Assembly: GCA_017416505.1 (NCBI GenBank)
Contig: JAFQCI010000146.1
Span: 11,055 to 75,054, forward strand
Direction: 5' to 3'
Source of the DNA: Lachnospiraceae bacterium
Lineage (GTDB): Bacteria; Bacillota_A; Clostridia; Lachnospirales; Lachnospiraceae
Length of the DNA: 64,000 bases
The notes beneath the pieces are model-generated. The model saw only the letters and a program-made list of their open reading frames with translations, had not been told where the DNA came from and did no database searches. Positions 1-9,260 of this stretch are shown piece by piece. Position 1 is the first letter of the stretch, and each line of letters starts with the position of its first letter. The translations under genes and the position numbers were made by a program.

Positions 1-915
1 AGTCAGAAGGCGTTTCTTTTCTTTATTTACTACTGGCGCCGGTAAGTCCTTGGTTTGTTCTTTTAATGTTTGAATATGTAATGGCGTAGTTCCACAACAT
101 CCTCCAAGTATCCCTGCTCCTGCTTCTATCAGCAGCTTTCCATACTCCGCAAATTCTTCCGCCTCCATAGGATAAATCGTTTTTCCATCTTGTAGCACAG
201 GCATTCCTGCATTCGGTTTTGCGATAATCGGCACATTCGCATATTCTTTCATTGCCTTTACCAAAGATATCATTTCTTTTGGTCCGGAAGAGCAATTCAC
301 ACCAACTGCATCTGCTCCTAAACTCTGCAATGTAACCACAGCAGTGGCAGGGTCTGTTCCATATAAAGTTCTTCCATCTTCATTAAATGACATAGTTACC
401 ATCACCGGCAATTCACTTACTTCTTTGATTGCGATTACACACGCCCTGGTTTCCTGAAGGCTCATCATGGTTTCTACCACAAACAGGTCAACCCCTGCTT
501 TTACCAGATACCTTGCCTGTTCCTTATAGACTTCTACCAATTCTTCAAAAGTCATGGTTCCCATAGGATATAACTGCTTTCCTGTCATGGTCAGGTTTCC
601 TGCCACATATCCTTTTCCTTGAGCTGCCTCTTTCGAAATAGCTACCAATTCATGATTCATGTTCTCGATTTCGGTTTCTAAGCCATATTCTGCTAACTTG
701 ATACGATTCGCACCAAAAGTCGGAGCATATAGGATATTCGTTCCCGCTGCAATGTAATTTCTTTGTAATTCAAGCATTACCTCTTTATGTTCTAAAATCC
801 ATTGTTCCGGGCAAGCCCCTACCGGCATTCCTGCTTTCATTAAATTGGTTCCTGTGGCACCATCCAAATAAACCGGTCCATTTTGAAATAATGAATTCCA
901 TTGTTCTCTTGTCAT
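1..915 (-). CDS. Homocysteine S-methyltransferase domain (methionine synthase N-terminus), cut by window edge
   Basis: The reading frame is open from ATG at 915 to the window edge, 305 codons, so the 3' part is missing. A TTCTCC complement (AAGGAGAAG) lies just upstream of the ATG. The N-terminus contains DGATGTNL, and the three zinc-binding cysteines of the Hcy S-methyltransferase family are visible as GVNCSSG and GGCCGTTP. The domain ends near residue 290, after which a linker (KEKKRLL) continues past the edge. This suggests the multidomain cobalamin-dependent methionine synthase (MetH) or its short clostridial split form rather than a stand-alone enzyme. It transfers a methyl group to homocysteine to make methionine. 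No SAM riboswitch is seen in the short upstream gap. The domain call is firm; full-length MetH is inference. Confidence 0.85.
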   Translation of the reverse strand, partial: MTREQWNSLFQNGPVYLDGATGTNLMKAGMPVGACPEQWILEHKEVMLELQRNYIAAGTNILYAPTFGANRIKLAEYGLETEIENMNHELVAISKEAAQGKGYVAGNLTMTGKQLYPMGTMTFEELVEVYKEQARYLVKAGVDLFVVETMMSLQETRACVIAIKEVSELPVMVTMSFNEDGRTLYGTDPATAVVTLQSLGADAVGVNCSSGPKEMISLVKAMKEYANVPIIAKPNAGMPVLQDGKTIYPMEAEEFAEYGKLLIEAGAGILGGCCGTTPLHIQTLKEQTKDLPAPVVNKEKKRLLT

Positions 916-973
916 CTTTTCTTCTCCTTTAGCAAGATATAGTACATTACCAATGATGGTACATTTCTTTCGT

Positions 974-2116
974 TTATTTGTCAAGTAAGCCTGCAAAGGA
1001 TATGAAAAATGTCTTCAAAGTACCATCTGTCCCAAAATAATACCATAATTCTCCATTTTTTATCCATCCAGTCTGCATTACTCCATCTTCCTTAAAATAA
1101 TACCACTTTCCCTGCTCTAACAGCCATCCGGTTACTAATTTACCATTCATATAATAGTATCTGTATTTTCCTTCCTGTTTCCATCCATTTTCGTATTCTT
1201 TCGATGAAACATTCTGCACAAAAGACTTCTCCGCTGTAGAAAAAGAAACACTCCCATGTCCATAAAAATCTTCCTGTGACTTTAAAAAATATCGATAATC
1301 TATTTTTTCTGTTTTCCCTGCCGCATCATCCCAGGTTACATCCACATTATACCAGAAACCTTCCAAATAGACACAGTTCCACATATGATTTATCTCATCG
1401 CTGCTTACCGTCTTACAAGGAATTCCAAGTTCATCCATAATAAGCTGAAATGCTGCTGCATATCCGTTACAAACTGCCTTTCCCTCGCACAAAGCACTAT
1501 AGGCACCATGATATCCTGTTACATATTCTATATTTTCTACCAGATAATCATGTGCCATCTTAATCTTTTCATAATCACATCCGGCATTCTTTTCAATCTC
1601 TCCGGCAATTTCTTTTACTTTTTTTAATACAACAGCCTGTTCTTCCTTGGAATCTGTACGTTTGACCCTTACATTAAGTTTTTTCACAGTTATATCGTCT
1701 AAGCTGGAAATAGAAACAGAAATTCCATAAACTGTAGCACTATAATAATTTCCATCTCTAACACCAGAAAAAATCTTTTTTCCTAATCCATCAAATTCCT
1801 CGTTTTCCGTCAGAGAAGTAGAAACATAGATTGTAAAATTTTCCTCTGATGTAGCCAGACTTTCCCTTACCCCTTCTAATAATTCTTCCATATTATCATA
1901 ATAGGGAAATAACATTTCATCCTGTGCAGATTTCTCCGACCGTTCTTCCTGGCTTTCTTCTATCTGTTCTGTTCCTTCCACCTCCCTTATGATTTCAGGT
2001 TCTTTCGCAGTCAAAAACATAGACTGTTGAAAAAATAAAATTAACGTAAAAAAAACCATTCCTACTCTTTTATAGGCTCTTTCTCTTTTACAGGTTCTTT
2101 TTCTTTTTTGAAACAT
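974..2116 (-). CDS. Secreted transglutaminase-like protein with C-terminal wall-binding repeats
   Basis: 380 aa. The N-terminus is strongly basic followed by a hydrophobic stretch (VGMVFFTLILFF), a signal peptide or anchor. The middle carries a transglutaminase/protease-like core with catalytic Cys in GKAVCNGYA, His in INHMWN and Asp in YNVDVTWDD. The last 70 residues have three aromatic-glycine repeats (YYYMNGKLVTGW, WYYFKEDGVMQTGW, LWYYFGTDGTLKT) like the choline/cell-wall-binding repeats of Firmicutes. The start is set at 2116 because AGGAAGG lies 9 nt before it; an ATG at 2125 abuts the site. It probably acts on the outside of the cell as a peptidase or crosslinking enzyme held to the wall. 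Substrate unknown. Confidence 0.82.
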   Translation of the reverse strand: MFQKRKRTCKRERAYKRVGMVFFTLILFFQQSMFLTAKEPEIIREVEGTEQIEESQEERSEKSAQDEMLFPYYDNMEELLEGVRESLATSEENFTIYVSTSLTENEEFDGLGKKIFSGVRDGNYYSATVYGISVSISSLDDITVKKLNVRVKRTDSKEEQAVVLKKVKEIAGEIEKNAGCDYEKIKMAHDYLVENIEYVTGYHGAYSALCEGKAVCNGYAAAFQLIMDELGIPCKTVSSDEINHMWNCVYLEGFWYNVDVTWDDAAGKTEKIDYRYFLKSQEDFYGHGSVSFSTAEKSFVQNVSSKEYENGWKQEGKYRYYYMNGKLVTGWLLEQGKWYYFKEDGVMQTGWIKNGELWYYFGTDGTLKTFFISFAGLLDK

Positions 2117-2228
2117 AGAAATCATCCTTCCTATGCCCGCCTTACCATTTACACGAATTTTGTCATATCTTTATTATAATTCAGAACATATGTTCTGTCA
2201 AGTAAAAGAAAAAAGAAGCAGTACAAAG

Positions 2229-2975
2229 TTATGAATCTTGTGAGTGGTAAAAAGATTCTCCCGTAGCATAGTCAATTTCTATTTCCGGCTGAACATTATA
2301 TACATAAACATTGAAGCAAACGCCCTTTCCTTGGTCTTCTACCGACCAGGCTTCCATCTGAACACCACTTGCAACCAGATTATCGCCTTCATAAATCGGT
2401 GTAACTCGATATAGCACATGATTCTTTGTTTCCTCTACATAATCATCCACCATATTTTCAAAAGGTAACATTCCTTCTACATTCATATAACGAGTACCCG
2501 TAATAAGATTTAATTCATTGGCATTTTCCCCTGCCAGTTGGTACCCAATCAAATGACAACGATTATAGAGGTATTTACCATCTACACAATCATATTTTAC
2601 GGTATGCCATCCGGAAGGCTTAACACTTCCAATCTGCCCCCGTTCCTCTGTAGGCATCAGTTCCAAACAAATATTAGCATATGCCACCTGGCATCTTCCC
2701 AAGGAATCCAGTTCGCTATAATGCTCAAATGGTGTTGTAGTATATTCACTTTCATCAAAATAAGGAATATTTCCATTCAGTTCCACATAGGGAGAACCGG
2801 AATAGTCAGGTATACTCTCCAGTGTAACAGAAGAAGTTGTCTGATTCTCCTTATCTCCTAAACCTGGTTGAATTATTCCAAAATAACCAAGTAACAGACA
2901 AAGTGAAACCGCAAACCCAATCAGAGAGCTTATTATTTGCTTAATCTTTTTAACTTCCCGCGCTTTCATATGCAT
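2229..2975 (-). CDS. Membrane-anchored DNA/RNA non-specific endonuclease (EndA/NucA type)
   Basis: 248 aa with one N-terminal membrane segment (IISSLIGFAVSLCLLLGYF), so the catalytic domain should face outward. The nuclease core is seen as NRCHLIGYQLAGENAN followed by ELNLITGTRYMN; His in NRCHLIGY is the expected general base and the Asn residues the metal ligand region of the beta-beta-alpha metal nucleases. Family members degrade extracellular DNA, and in streptococci EndA helps DNA entry during transformation. The start overlaps the end of the upstream permease by 26 bp, with AGAAAGG 5 nt before the ATG, so it is probably co-transcribed with the exporter genes. Confidence 0.85.
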   Translation of the reverse strand: MHMKAREVKKIKQIISSLIGFAVSLCLLLGYFGIIQPGLGDKENQTTSSVTLESIPDYSGSPYVELNGNIPYFDESEYTTTPFEHYSELDSLGRCQVAYANICLELMPTEERGQIGSVKPSGWHTVKYDCVDGKYLYNRCHLIGYQLAGENANELNLITGTRYMNVEGMLPFENMVDDYVEETKNHVLYRVTPIYEGDNLVASGVQMEAWSVEDQGKGVCFNVYVYNVQPEIEIDYATGESFYHSQDS

Positions 2976-3738
2976 TAATACCTTTCTGCCATACTATCAG
3001 GCTGAATCCGAACAGAACCAAACTTAATACTACCGTTCCGCCGATACAAAATACAGGGGCATTTCCCCTTAAAATATAACTGGCCGGGTAATACGCAGTA
3101 AAAGCAAAGGGAATAATATAAGTAATGATATTCTTTACAATTTCATTATAAATAGTAACCGGATATCTTGCAAAATCACTTGTCATATAGAAAATCTGCA
3201 AAATGCTTCCGCTTTGTTTGATTTTAAAAGCAATGGCGGAACAAGCTATCTTAATACTGGTGAAAATCAAAGTTCCAAACAACATTGCCACTATCATCAA
3301 TACAATCTTTCCAACAGTATATTGAATAGAAAGTTTTATGGATGCTACCACTACCAATACGATACCCGTAAGCAGTTCTCCCAAGGCATCAAATTGAACA
3401 AATTCCATAATTACATGTGCCAATGGTGAAATCGGGCGAGTGAGGTATTTATCAAAATCTCCCTTTCGTACAATAAACCATGCGACCTTCCACAGATTAT
3501 CTGTCAGCAGATGGTCAATTCCCTTCGGTACTAAAGAAAATCCATAGATAAAAATAATTTCATAAAACAAATATCCGTCCAAATCCGGAATTTGTGAAAA
3601 AATAATTCCAATAAAAACAATATTGGTAATCTGATTAATTAAAAAACTTACTGCACCTGTCAAAAAATCAATCCGATATTCCATCAGTTTCTTTAAATGC
3701 AGTGCAATAAAAGTTCCATATAGTCTTAAAAATCTCAT
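2950..3738 (-). CDS. ABC-2 family transporter permease (second permease)
   Basis: 262 aa, about six hydrophobic segments and no ATP-binding motif. It matches the ABC-2 permeases that occur as pairs with one ATPase (COG3694/COG4587/COG4586 arrangement, daunorubicin-type export). AGGAGGG stands 8 nt before the ATG. It follows the ATPase and the first permease on the same strand, separated from the first permease by a 149-bp gap that holds a duplicated hairpin unit. The substrate cannot be read from sequence; family members export lipids, antibiotics or peptides. Confidence 0.82.
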   Translation of the reverse strand: MRFLRLYGTFIALHLKKLMEYRIDFLTGAVSFLINQITNIVFIGIIFSQIPDLDGYLFYEIIFIYGFSLVPKGIDHLLTDNLWKVAWFIVRKGDFDKYLTRPISPLAHVIMEFVQFDALGELLTGIVLVVVASIKLSIQYTVGKIVLMIVAMLFGTLIFTSIKIACSAIAFKIKQSGSILQIFYMTSDFARYPVTIYNEIVKNIITYIIPFAFTAYYPASYILRGNAPVFCIGGTVVLSLVLFGFSLIVWQKGINAYESAGS

Positions 3739-3756
3739 AACAATTTACCCTCCTGC

Positions 3757-3895
3757 ATATCGCAGGTTCCCTGCGATATTGCTTAAATGAAACAATTGAA
3801 AGATTTTTCTTTCAATTTAAACCCTTGTATATCGCAGATTTTCTGCGATATACCTGAATAAAACAATTGAAAGATTTATCTTTCGATTTAACCTC
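3757..3895. repeat. Tandem duplication of a two-hairpin unit between two permease genes
   Basis: Two imperfect copies with a 72-bp offset (3757-3828 and 3829-3895). Each copy has a first inverted repeat (TATCGCAG/CTGCGATA) and a second (TTGAAAGA/TCTTTCAA or TCTTTCGA). The loops differ between copies while the stems are mostly kept. The second copy runs into the stop codon of the upstream permease (3888). In the mRNA this would form four successive stem-loops. Confidence 0.8.
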
Positions 3896-4727
3896 CTTGA
3901 ACTGCAAGTCGTTTTTGTGCCCATTTCCATATTACTTTACTGATATAAATAAATACGCCCAGCCAAAGTACCTGTTTTGCCAGCACAAAGACAATTTCCC
4001 ATCCGCTATATTTTCCCATATAAAGCATGGTTGGTACGTATACCAGCGAAGCAAAAGGTAATTGTTCAAATACCACCCTTACTGCTCCCGGGAAAAATGC
4101 CAATGGAATCATAGATCCTGAAAAGAACTTAATAAGAGAGCCTTTCAAGATGGAAAATCCCCAAATATTCATCAAAAAGAAGGCTAAATATCCAAAAATT
4201 AAGTTCAGATAAAATGCTAACAAATAACTCAATACTGTACTGACTACAAACAATATAAAATTCACAATATTAAAAGCACAGTATCCTAAAACAGCAAAGC
4301 GATAGATTTCCACTCCTATCATAACCGGAATAAAGATACAAGTAATCATCATTACCTTATTTCCCAGTTCAAAGGCTAATAGACTGAAATCCACATTTAC
4401 CGGTTTAATCATTCTCATAATGATACTTCCATCGTGAATTTCATCTGCCAGATTTTCAGTAGAATCTGTACTGGTAAGAAAACCTACCAGATTAGATAAA
4501 AACACATATACTGTCATATCTGTCATGGAAAATCCCATAAATGTGTTGCTTCCGGAGGACATAAACACCGCTTTCCAAATAAAATACATTACAAAGCAAT
4601 ATAAAGATTCCCCTAACACAAAACACATAAAGCTGGCTCGATACGCCATGGAGCTTTGCACTCCCGCCTTGGTAAAGGCTTTGTAGGTGTTAATAAACCC
4701 AGCACCCCTGGTTTTTAAATTACTCAT
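3888..4727 (-). CDS. ABC-2 family transporter permease (first permease)
   Basis: 279 aa with about six membrane segments. The start is placed at 4727, where ATG overlaps the TGA of the ATPase gene (ATGA), a translational coupling junction; a longer frame to 4760 has no ribosome site of its own. It belongs with the ATPase upstream and the second permease downstream as one exporter. A conserved hydrophilic loop (STDSTENLADEIHDGSI) is typical of this permease group. Transported molecule unknown. Confidence 0.82.
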   Translation of the reverse strand: MSNLKTRGAGFINTYKAFTKAGVQSSMAYRASFMCFVLGESLYCFVMYFIWKAVFMSSGSNTFMGFSMTDMTVYVFLSNLVGFLTSTDSTENLADEIHDGSIIMRMIKPVNVDFSLLAFELGNKVMMITCIFIPVMIGVEIYRFAVLGYCAFNIVNFILFVVSTVLSYLLAFYLNLIFGYLAFFLMNIWGFSILKGSLIKFFSGSMIPLAFFPGAVRVVFEQLPFASLVYVPTMLYMGKYSGWEIVFVLAKQVLWLGVFIYISKVIWKWAQKRLAVQGG

Positions 4728-5734
4728 GAAGCTGACACCCCATTTCCATACATACGGCAAACGATTTCTTCAATATTTACATCATTTACAGAAATATCTT
4801 TTACCTGGGTCTTATTTAAAATGTAGCTTAGCAGGTCAGAAACCGAAATCTTTTCTGAATGAAAGGTAACGGTAATCTTTTCTTTGTTTCGAACTACTTT
4901 TAAATCATCGCCCCCAAGTTTTAAATCTTCTTCAAAATGCAGTTGTTCATAATCTTCATTTTGGAACAAGGACATATTGACTTCCCTGTATTTACCGTAC
5001 TGCTGCTTCATTTCAGACAAAGCACCATCATACATAATTTTTCCTTTGTCTATCATAACAATTCTCTTACACAAAGTTTCAATGTCATTTAAATCATGGG
5101 TGGTAAGAATAATAGTGGTCTTTTCCTGTTCATTTATCTGAGTGATTGCTTTTCGAATGTTATTTTTTACTGCTACATCCAGACCAATGGTAGGTTCATC
5201 CAAGAAAAGTACCTTAGGATTATGTATCATGCTGGCAGCCAAATCTGCTCTCATTCTTTGTCCCAAAGATAAGGTTCTTACGGGACTTTTTATGAAATCG
5301 TCCAGTTCTAAGACCTCATTTAAAAATTCCATTCTGGTCTGAAACTGTTTCTCCTCTACTTGATAAATCTGTTTTAGCACAGAAAAAGTTTCCAGCAATG
5401 GAAGGTCCCACCAAAGCTGAGTTCTTTGTCCGAACACAACACCAATCTCTTTTACATATTTTTTACGGTTTTTAAATGGAATCTGTCCATTGATTTCAAT
5501 CTTTCCTTCTGTTGGTGTTAAAATACCAGTAAGCATCTTAATGGTAGTAGATTTTCCGGCACCATTTGCACCAATAAACCCTAAAATTTCTCCCTTTGGC
5601 ACCTCAAAGGAAATATCATCCACTGCCTTTACTGTTTCATACTCCCTATGAAACAAGGACTTTACACTTCCTGCAAGACCTGGACTTTTTACTGTTTTCT
5701 TAAATTCTTTTGTCACATTTTCTACGTAAATCAT
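4724..5734 (-). CDS. ABC transporter ATP-binding protein (COG4586-like export ATPase)
   Basis: 336 aa. Walker A is GANGAGKST, the signature is LSLGQRMR (a variant found in this subfamily instead of LSGGQ), and Walker B is KVLFLDEPTIGLD with the H-loop TTHD. The C-terminal 80 residues form the extra domain common in ABC-2 exporter ATPases. The start is placed at 5734 because GAAAGGA lies 8 nt before it; the frame continues to 5818 without a ribosome site. First gene of the exporter operon, preceded by a terminator hairpin at 5787-5830. Confidence 0.88.
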   Translation of the reverse strand: MIYVENVTKEFKKTVKSPGLAGSVKSLFHREYETVKAVDDISFEVPKGEILGFIGANGAGKSTTIKMLTGILTPTEGKIEINGQIPFKNRKKYVKEIGVVFGQRTQLWWDLPLLETFSVLKQIYQVEEKQFQTRMEFLNEVLELDDFIKSPVRTLSLGQRMRADLAASMIHNPKVLFLDEPTIGLDVAVKNNIRKAITQINEQEKTTIILTTHDLNDIETLCKRIVMIDKGKIMYDGALSEMKQQYGKYREVNMSLFQNEDYEQLHFEEDLKLGGDDLKVVRNKEKITVTFHSEKISVSDLLSYILNKTQVKDISVNDVNIEEIVCRMYGNGVSAS

Positions 5735-5786
5735 AATTCCAATCCTTTCTTTTTTGACAAAATGAAGCATTGTAATCATTTTTGGA

Positions 5787-5830
5787 TAAAAAAATAGCGT
5801 ATGAGTATTTCTAATCATACGCCAAAAAAA
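5787..5830 (-). terminator. Rho-independent terminator between the flavoprotein gene and the exporter operon
   Basis: Perfect 8-bp stem GCGTATGA/TCATACGC with a 10-nt loop, flanked by A7 and A7 runs, so it can act on either strand. On the minus strand it would end the transcript of the flavodoxin-SCP2 gene. Confidence 0.75.
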
Positions 5831-5995
5831 TATTATTCTATATTATTTTCGAAAATGACTACAAATGCTTATCCATCTATCAACATTCAATTTTCCCACC
5901 ATAATGTAATAATGTAATAAACATGTTCATCATTCTCCTTCCTTTTTTCTCTACCAATAAAATAACTCTATTTTTTCTGTCTGTCAATTCTTTTT

Positions 5996-7033
5996 TTAAT
6001 TTCCACCAAAATAATCATTCCAACGCATGATAATATCGTAGTCTCCTTCCACACGATACATCTGCTTCATCAACGCTTCTCCACCATTCAGTTTTCCTGA
6101 TGCAATATCAGCCCAGACAGTAAAAGGAGTGATAATTTTTATGGTTGCTTCTTTAAAATTCTCTGTCAGAACTTCTGAACCGTCTTCTTTTAGCAGAATC
6201 TGATACTTCTTATCTACATCAGTAAAATCCATTTCTAAAACCTTTTCCTGTCCCTGGTAAGATTTCGTATTATATAACGCTGCCATTTGTTTTACAAAAA
6301 TTAAAGTTTCATCCATTTTTTTACCCGTCCTTTCATCAATACCCCAACTGGCATCTGCCATTGATTCAAACATTTCTCTTGGGAATAATAAAGTTTCTAA
6401 TTGTTCTCTCGTGCTGTCAGAAATCTTTCCTTCCAGATACTGAGTTCCGGCATCTTTCACATATCCTAAATATTCATTGGTTCTATCCATAAGTTCCGGC
6501 ACCCGGAACAATTCTCCCTGCCCGCAAAAGATAGTTTCAAAATTGCCTTTTCCAAGCAGATGTTGAAACATCGGGATGACTGAATCATAATTTCCCTTCG
6601 CAGTATAGAACCCACAAGTTGAGATTAAAACATGTCTTTTTTTGCTCATGTCAAATCTGGTAGGATGTCCTCCACTTTCAGCTTCTGTTTCCATAAAAGG
6701 CAATGCCATCGGTAATTGTCTGTCAATTAACATTTTTAATTTACCTGGTACATTAAAATAAAATAAAGGGAAGGACCAAACTGTAATATCTGCCCATAGA
6801 AGTTTTTCCAATACAGTTTTCATATCATCCTGTATTACGCAGGTTCCAGGAGTGTTTTTCCAACAGGAAAAGCAACCCAGACAAGGTTTTATCTCTAACT
6901 GATAAACCGGCAACTCCTCTACGGATACTGTATCACTATTTTTACTTTTCAACCCTTCTATAAATGCTGTTGCAAGTTTATATGTATTGCTGTTTTTCCC
7001 TTTGGGACTTCCATTGATTAATAAAATATTCAT
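5996..7033 (-). CDS. Flavodoxin-like NAD(P)H-dependent oxidoreductase fused to an SCP2-like domain
   Basis: 345 aa. The first 190 residues are a flavodoxin fold of the WrbA/NADPH-dependent FMN reductase group: LLINGSPKGKNSNTYKLA is the phosphate-binding loop and CLGCFSCWKNTPGTC the usual Cys-rich loop. The last 90 residues (KKYQILLKEDGSE ... GEALMKQMYRVEGDYD) look like an SCP2 sterol/lipid-carrier domain. The start at 7033 has GGAGG 6 nt upstream; a frame to 7060 has no usable spacing. Likely a quinone or other small-molecule reductase; the SCP2-like part could hold a hydrophobic substrate. Flavodoxin part firm, SCP2 part moderate. Confidence 0.82.
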   Translation of the reverse strand: MNILLINGSPKGKNSNTYKLATAFIEGLKSKNSDTVSVEELPVYQLEIKPCLGCFSCWKNTPGTCVIQDDMKTVLEKLLWADITVWSFPLFYFNVPGKLKMLIDRQLPMALPFMETEAESGGHPTRFDMSKKRHVLISTCGFYTAKGNYDSVIPMFQHLLGKGNFETIFCGQGELFRVPELMDRTNEYLGYVKDAGTQYLEGKISDSTREQLETLLFPREMFESMADASWGIDERTGKKMDETLIFVKQMAALYNTKSYQGQEKVLEMDFTDVDKKYQILLKEDGSEVLTENFKEATIKIITPFTVWADIASGKLNGGEALMKQMYRVEGDYDIIMRWNDYFGGN

Positions 7034-7172
7034 AGTTTCCTCCGTTTTCCCTTGATTCATCCTTTTTTGAAACTAATCCTATTATACCATACAAAACCTA
7101 AAAAAGCAGTGAGTTCTGTCAATAATTTTTATGACAAATGTCACTAAAATGTTATTTTCATAGATAACAATC

Positions 7173-7198
7173 GTAACTGTTCACACGTGAACAGTTAC
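7173..7198. mobile_element. 26-bp palindromic miniature element with 8-bp target duplication
   Basis: Arms GTAACTGTTCAC and GTGAACAGTTAC around a 2-nt centre. Flanked directly by TAACAATC at 7165-7172 and TAACAATC at 7199-7206. Member of the dispersed family also at 22639, 23377, 25748, 42527, 53115 and 53290. Confidence 0.8.
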
Positions 7199-7247
7199 TA
7201 ACAATCACTCAATAAACTACTGTTTCCATAGTGTCATTAACATCATG

Positions 7248-7805
7248 CTAATCCTCAATAATGATAACTTTATATAATTCATTCTTTTTACATTTTCTTG
7301 AAAGAATAAATGCAACAATCACATCTGCAACATATACAAAAGAACAAATTCCTGACACAATCGCCATAGCAGTTGATATAGCATTTTGTCTTCTCATTTT
7401 CACAATGCAACCCACTGCATAAATTCCGGTTAATATGATGGTAATGCCATTTACAACCAAAGACAATATGATAAGCCCAATTCCCCAAATACTCATAACA
7501 CAGCCCACCAGTCCTACGATAAAATAGAATATGTATGCCGGAATCTGAAAACCTTTTACAGCAAGATTCAATTTTGCTGCCTCTCTGGCTGTATAACCAT
7601 TCACTGCCACTGCTATTGTACCCCAAATAACATTTACCAACACTACGATTTGATAAACAATGGCTACTGCCGATTGAGTATTAGAAAGCGTTTCCTCACT
7701 AACAGTTTCCTCTAATAGACTCCCTATCTCAACAAAGCCCAAAAACCATATTATGTAGGCATAAGGATAAATAATTAATGGTAACATTTTTAAATATTTT
7801 TTCAA
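7248..7805 (-). CDS. Predicted membrane protein of unknown function
   Basis: 185 aa, four to five hydrophobic segments (first MLPLIIYPYAYIIWFLGF, last FVYVADVIVAFIL) and a basic C-terminus (SRKCKKNELYK). I do not recognise the family. The start codon used is TTG at 7805 with GGAG about 10 nt upstream; an internal ATG six codons in is the alternative. It lies alone downstream of aroB, 75 bp after it on the same strand. Confidence 0.6.
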   Translation of the reverse strand: MKKYLKMLPLIIYPYAYIIWFLGFVEIGSLLEETVSEETLSNTQSAVAIVYQIVVLVNVIWGTIAVAVNGYTAREAAKLNLAVKGFQIPAYIFYFIVGLVGCVMSIWGIGLIILSLVVNGITIILTGIYAVGCIVKMRRQNAISTAMAIVSGICSFVYVADVIVAFILSRKCKKNELYKVIIIED

Positions 7806-7880
7806 CCTATCTCATCTCCAAAATCAAACTCCACTTATTTAAAACATATCTTGTATGTTACTACTTACGTGGCTAGTTTC

Positions 7881-8996
7881 TTACATTTCCATAATAATCT
7901 CTCTTGCTACACTTTCCTCTATTGGCGTTGCAAACACTCCTTCTTCAAATTCTACAACATCACCAATTCCTTTTTGAATTACAAATCTTATTCTTCCATT
8001 TTTCACTTTTTTGTCGGTATATAATTTTTTCACCAATTCTTCCCGATTAATATAATCCGGTATCACCACTGGGAGATTTGCTTTTTCCAATACTGAAATT
8101 ACTTCTTTGCTTTCCTCCAAAGACATATAACCTAATTTATGAGCCAGTTTTACCTGTGCAACCATACCGATGGAAAGAGCTTCTCCATGTAGCAACTTAT
8201 AATCACTGACGGTTTCAATGGCTCTTCCTACTGTATGTCCCAGATTTAACACTTCTCTTAATCCACTTTCTCTTTCATCTTTCATTACCACTTCATATTT
8301 AATCCTGCAATTTTCATTGGCAATGCGTTCACATACTTCTTCCTTAACCTGAAATGCTTCATTGATATGTACTTTTAAATAATCAAAAAACTCCCTACTG
8401 GCCATACAAGCGTGTTTTATCGTTTCTGCCAATCCACTTGCTATCTGTCTTTCCGGTAAAGTTTTCCATGTAGCAATGTCTATATATACTTTTTCCGGCT
8501 GGTTAAATAATCCAATTAAGTTAGTTGCCAATGGGGTATCTACTGCGGTCTTTCCGCCTACGGAAGCATCTGCTGCCGCTAGCAAAGTAGTGGCATAATT
8601 GATAAAAGGAACACCCCGGCCAAAAGTACCTGCCACAAATCCGGACAAATCTGTGACTACACCGCCACCAACGGCAATGATACAACAATCTCGTCTATAA
8701 CCTTTTTCCAGCATGGCATCTTCTACCATTTCCTTGGTTTTTCTTGTCTTTTGTTTTTCTCCAGCTTCAAATACAAATAAGTCTGCTTTATATCCCGCTT
8801 CTTTCAATTTGTCCAATATCTTGTCTGCATATAATTCTTTCACAATACTGTCCGTTATAACAGCAAATTTTGTAATATTTCCCACCAGACCATTGTTCAA
8901 ATCAGAGATAAGTCTATCCTCTAACCCATAACCAATTTCTATTTCATAGCTGTCATCTACAACTTTCTTTAATTCCACATGAAATTTTTTACTCAT
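7881..8996 (-). CDS. aroB: 3-dehydroquinate synthase
   Basis: 371 aa, the normal family length. It catalyses the second step of the shikimate pathway, converting DAHP to 3-dehydroquinate with NAD and zinc. Diagnostic motifs are VGGGVVTDLSGFVAGTFGRG (nucleotide loop), TTLLAAADASVGGKTAVD, the zinc-ligand regions ASGLAETIKHA, NLGHTVGRAIE and LHGEALSIGM. The start is set at 8996 with GAGAGGAAG before it; a frame extends to 9035 without support. Other shikimate genes are not in the window, so it may be monocistronic or last in a short unit. Confidence 0.96.
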   Translation of the reverse strand: MSKKFHVELKKVVDDSYEIEIGYGLEDRLISDLNNGLVGNITKFAVITDSIVKELYADKILDKLKEAGYKADLFVFEAGEKQKTRKTKEMVEDAMLEKGYRRDCCIIAVGGGVVTDLSGFVAGTFGRGVPFINYATTLLAAADASVGGKTAVDTPLATNLIGLFNQPEKVYIDIATWKTLPERQIASGLAETIKHACMASREFFDYLKVHINEAFQVKEEVCERIANENCRIKYEVVMKDERESGLREVLNLGHTVGRAIETVSDYKLLHGEALSIGMVAQVKLAHKLGYMSLEESKEVISVLEKANLPVVIPDYINREELVKKLYTDKKVKNGRIRFVIQKGIGDVVEFEEGVFATPIEESVAREIIMEM

Positions 8997-9260
8997 TTTT
9001 CTTCCTCTCCAAATATTTATTGATACCAAGTTCAAAAATTCATGTCTTCCTACTTGTATGAAGAAACATGACTTTTAAACCCTCAAAAACACGAAAACGC
9101 AGCCCAAACGGGCAAATTCCGCATTTTTTAGACATCATTTATTATCTTATTATATCAAAAATCCCCTTCATAGCAAGAAAAATAACATCATATTTTGGGA
9201 AATAAAAAGATTTATTGTAAAAAAGCAATTTACATATTCTTCTTTTTTTTAATTTCATAC

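Noticed and set aside
916..973. SAM riboswitch before the methionine synthase gene
   Set aside because: The gap is too short and has no conserved core.
3757..3895. CRISPR-like repeats
   Set aside because: Only two copies, of different hairpins, with no spacers and no cas genes in the window.
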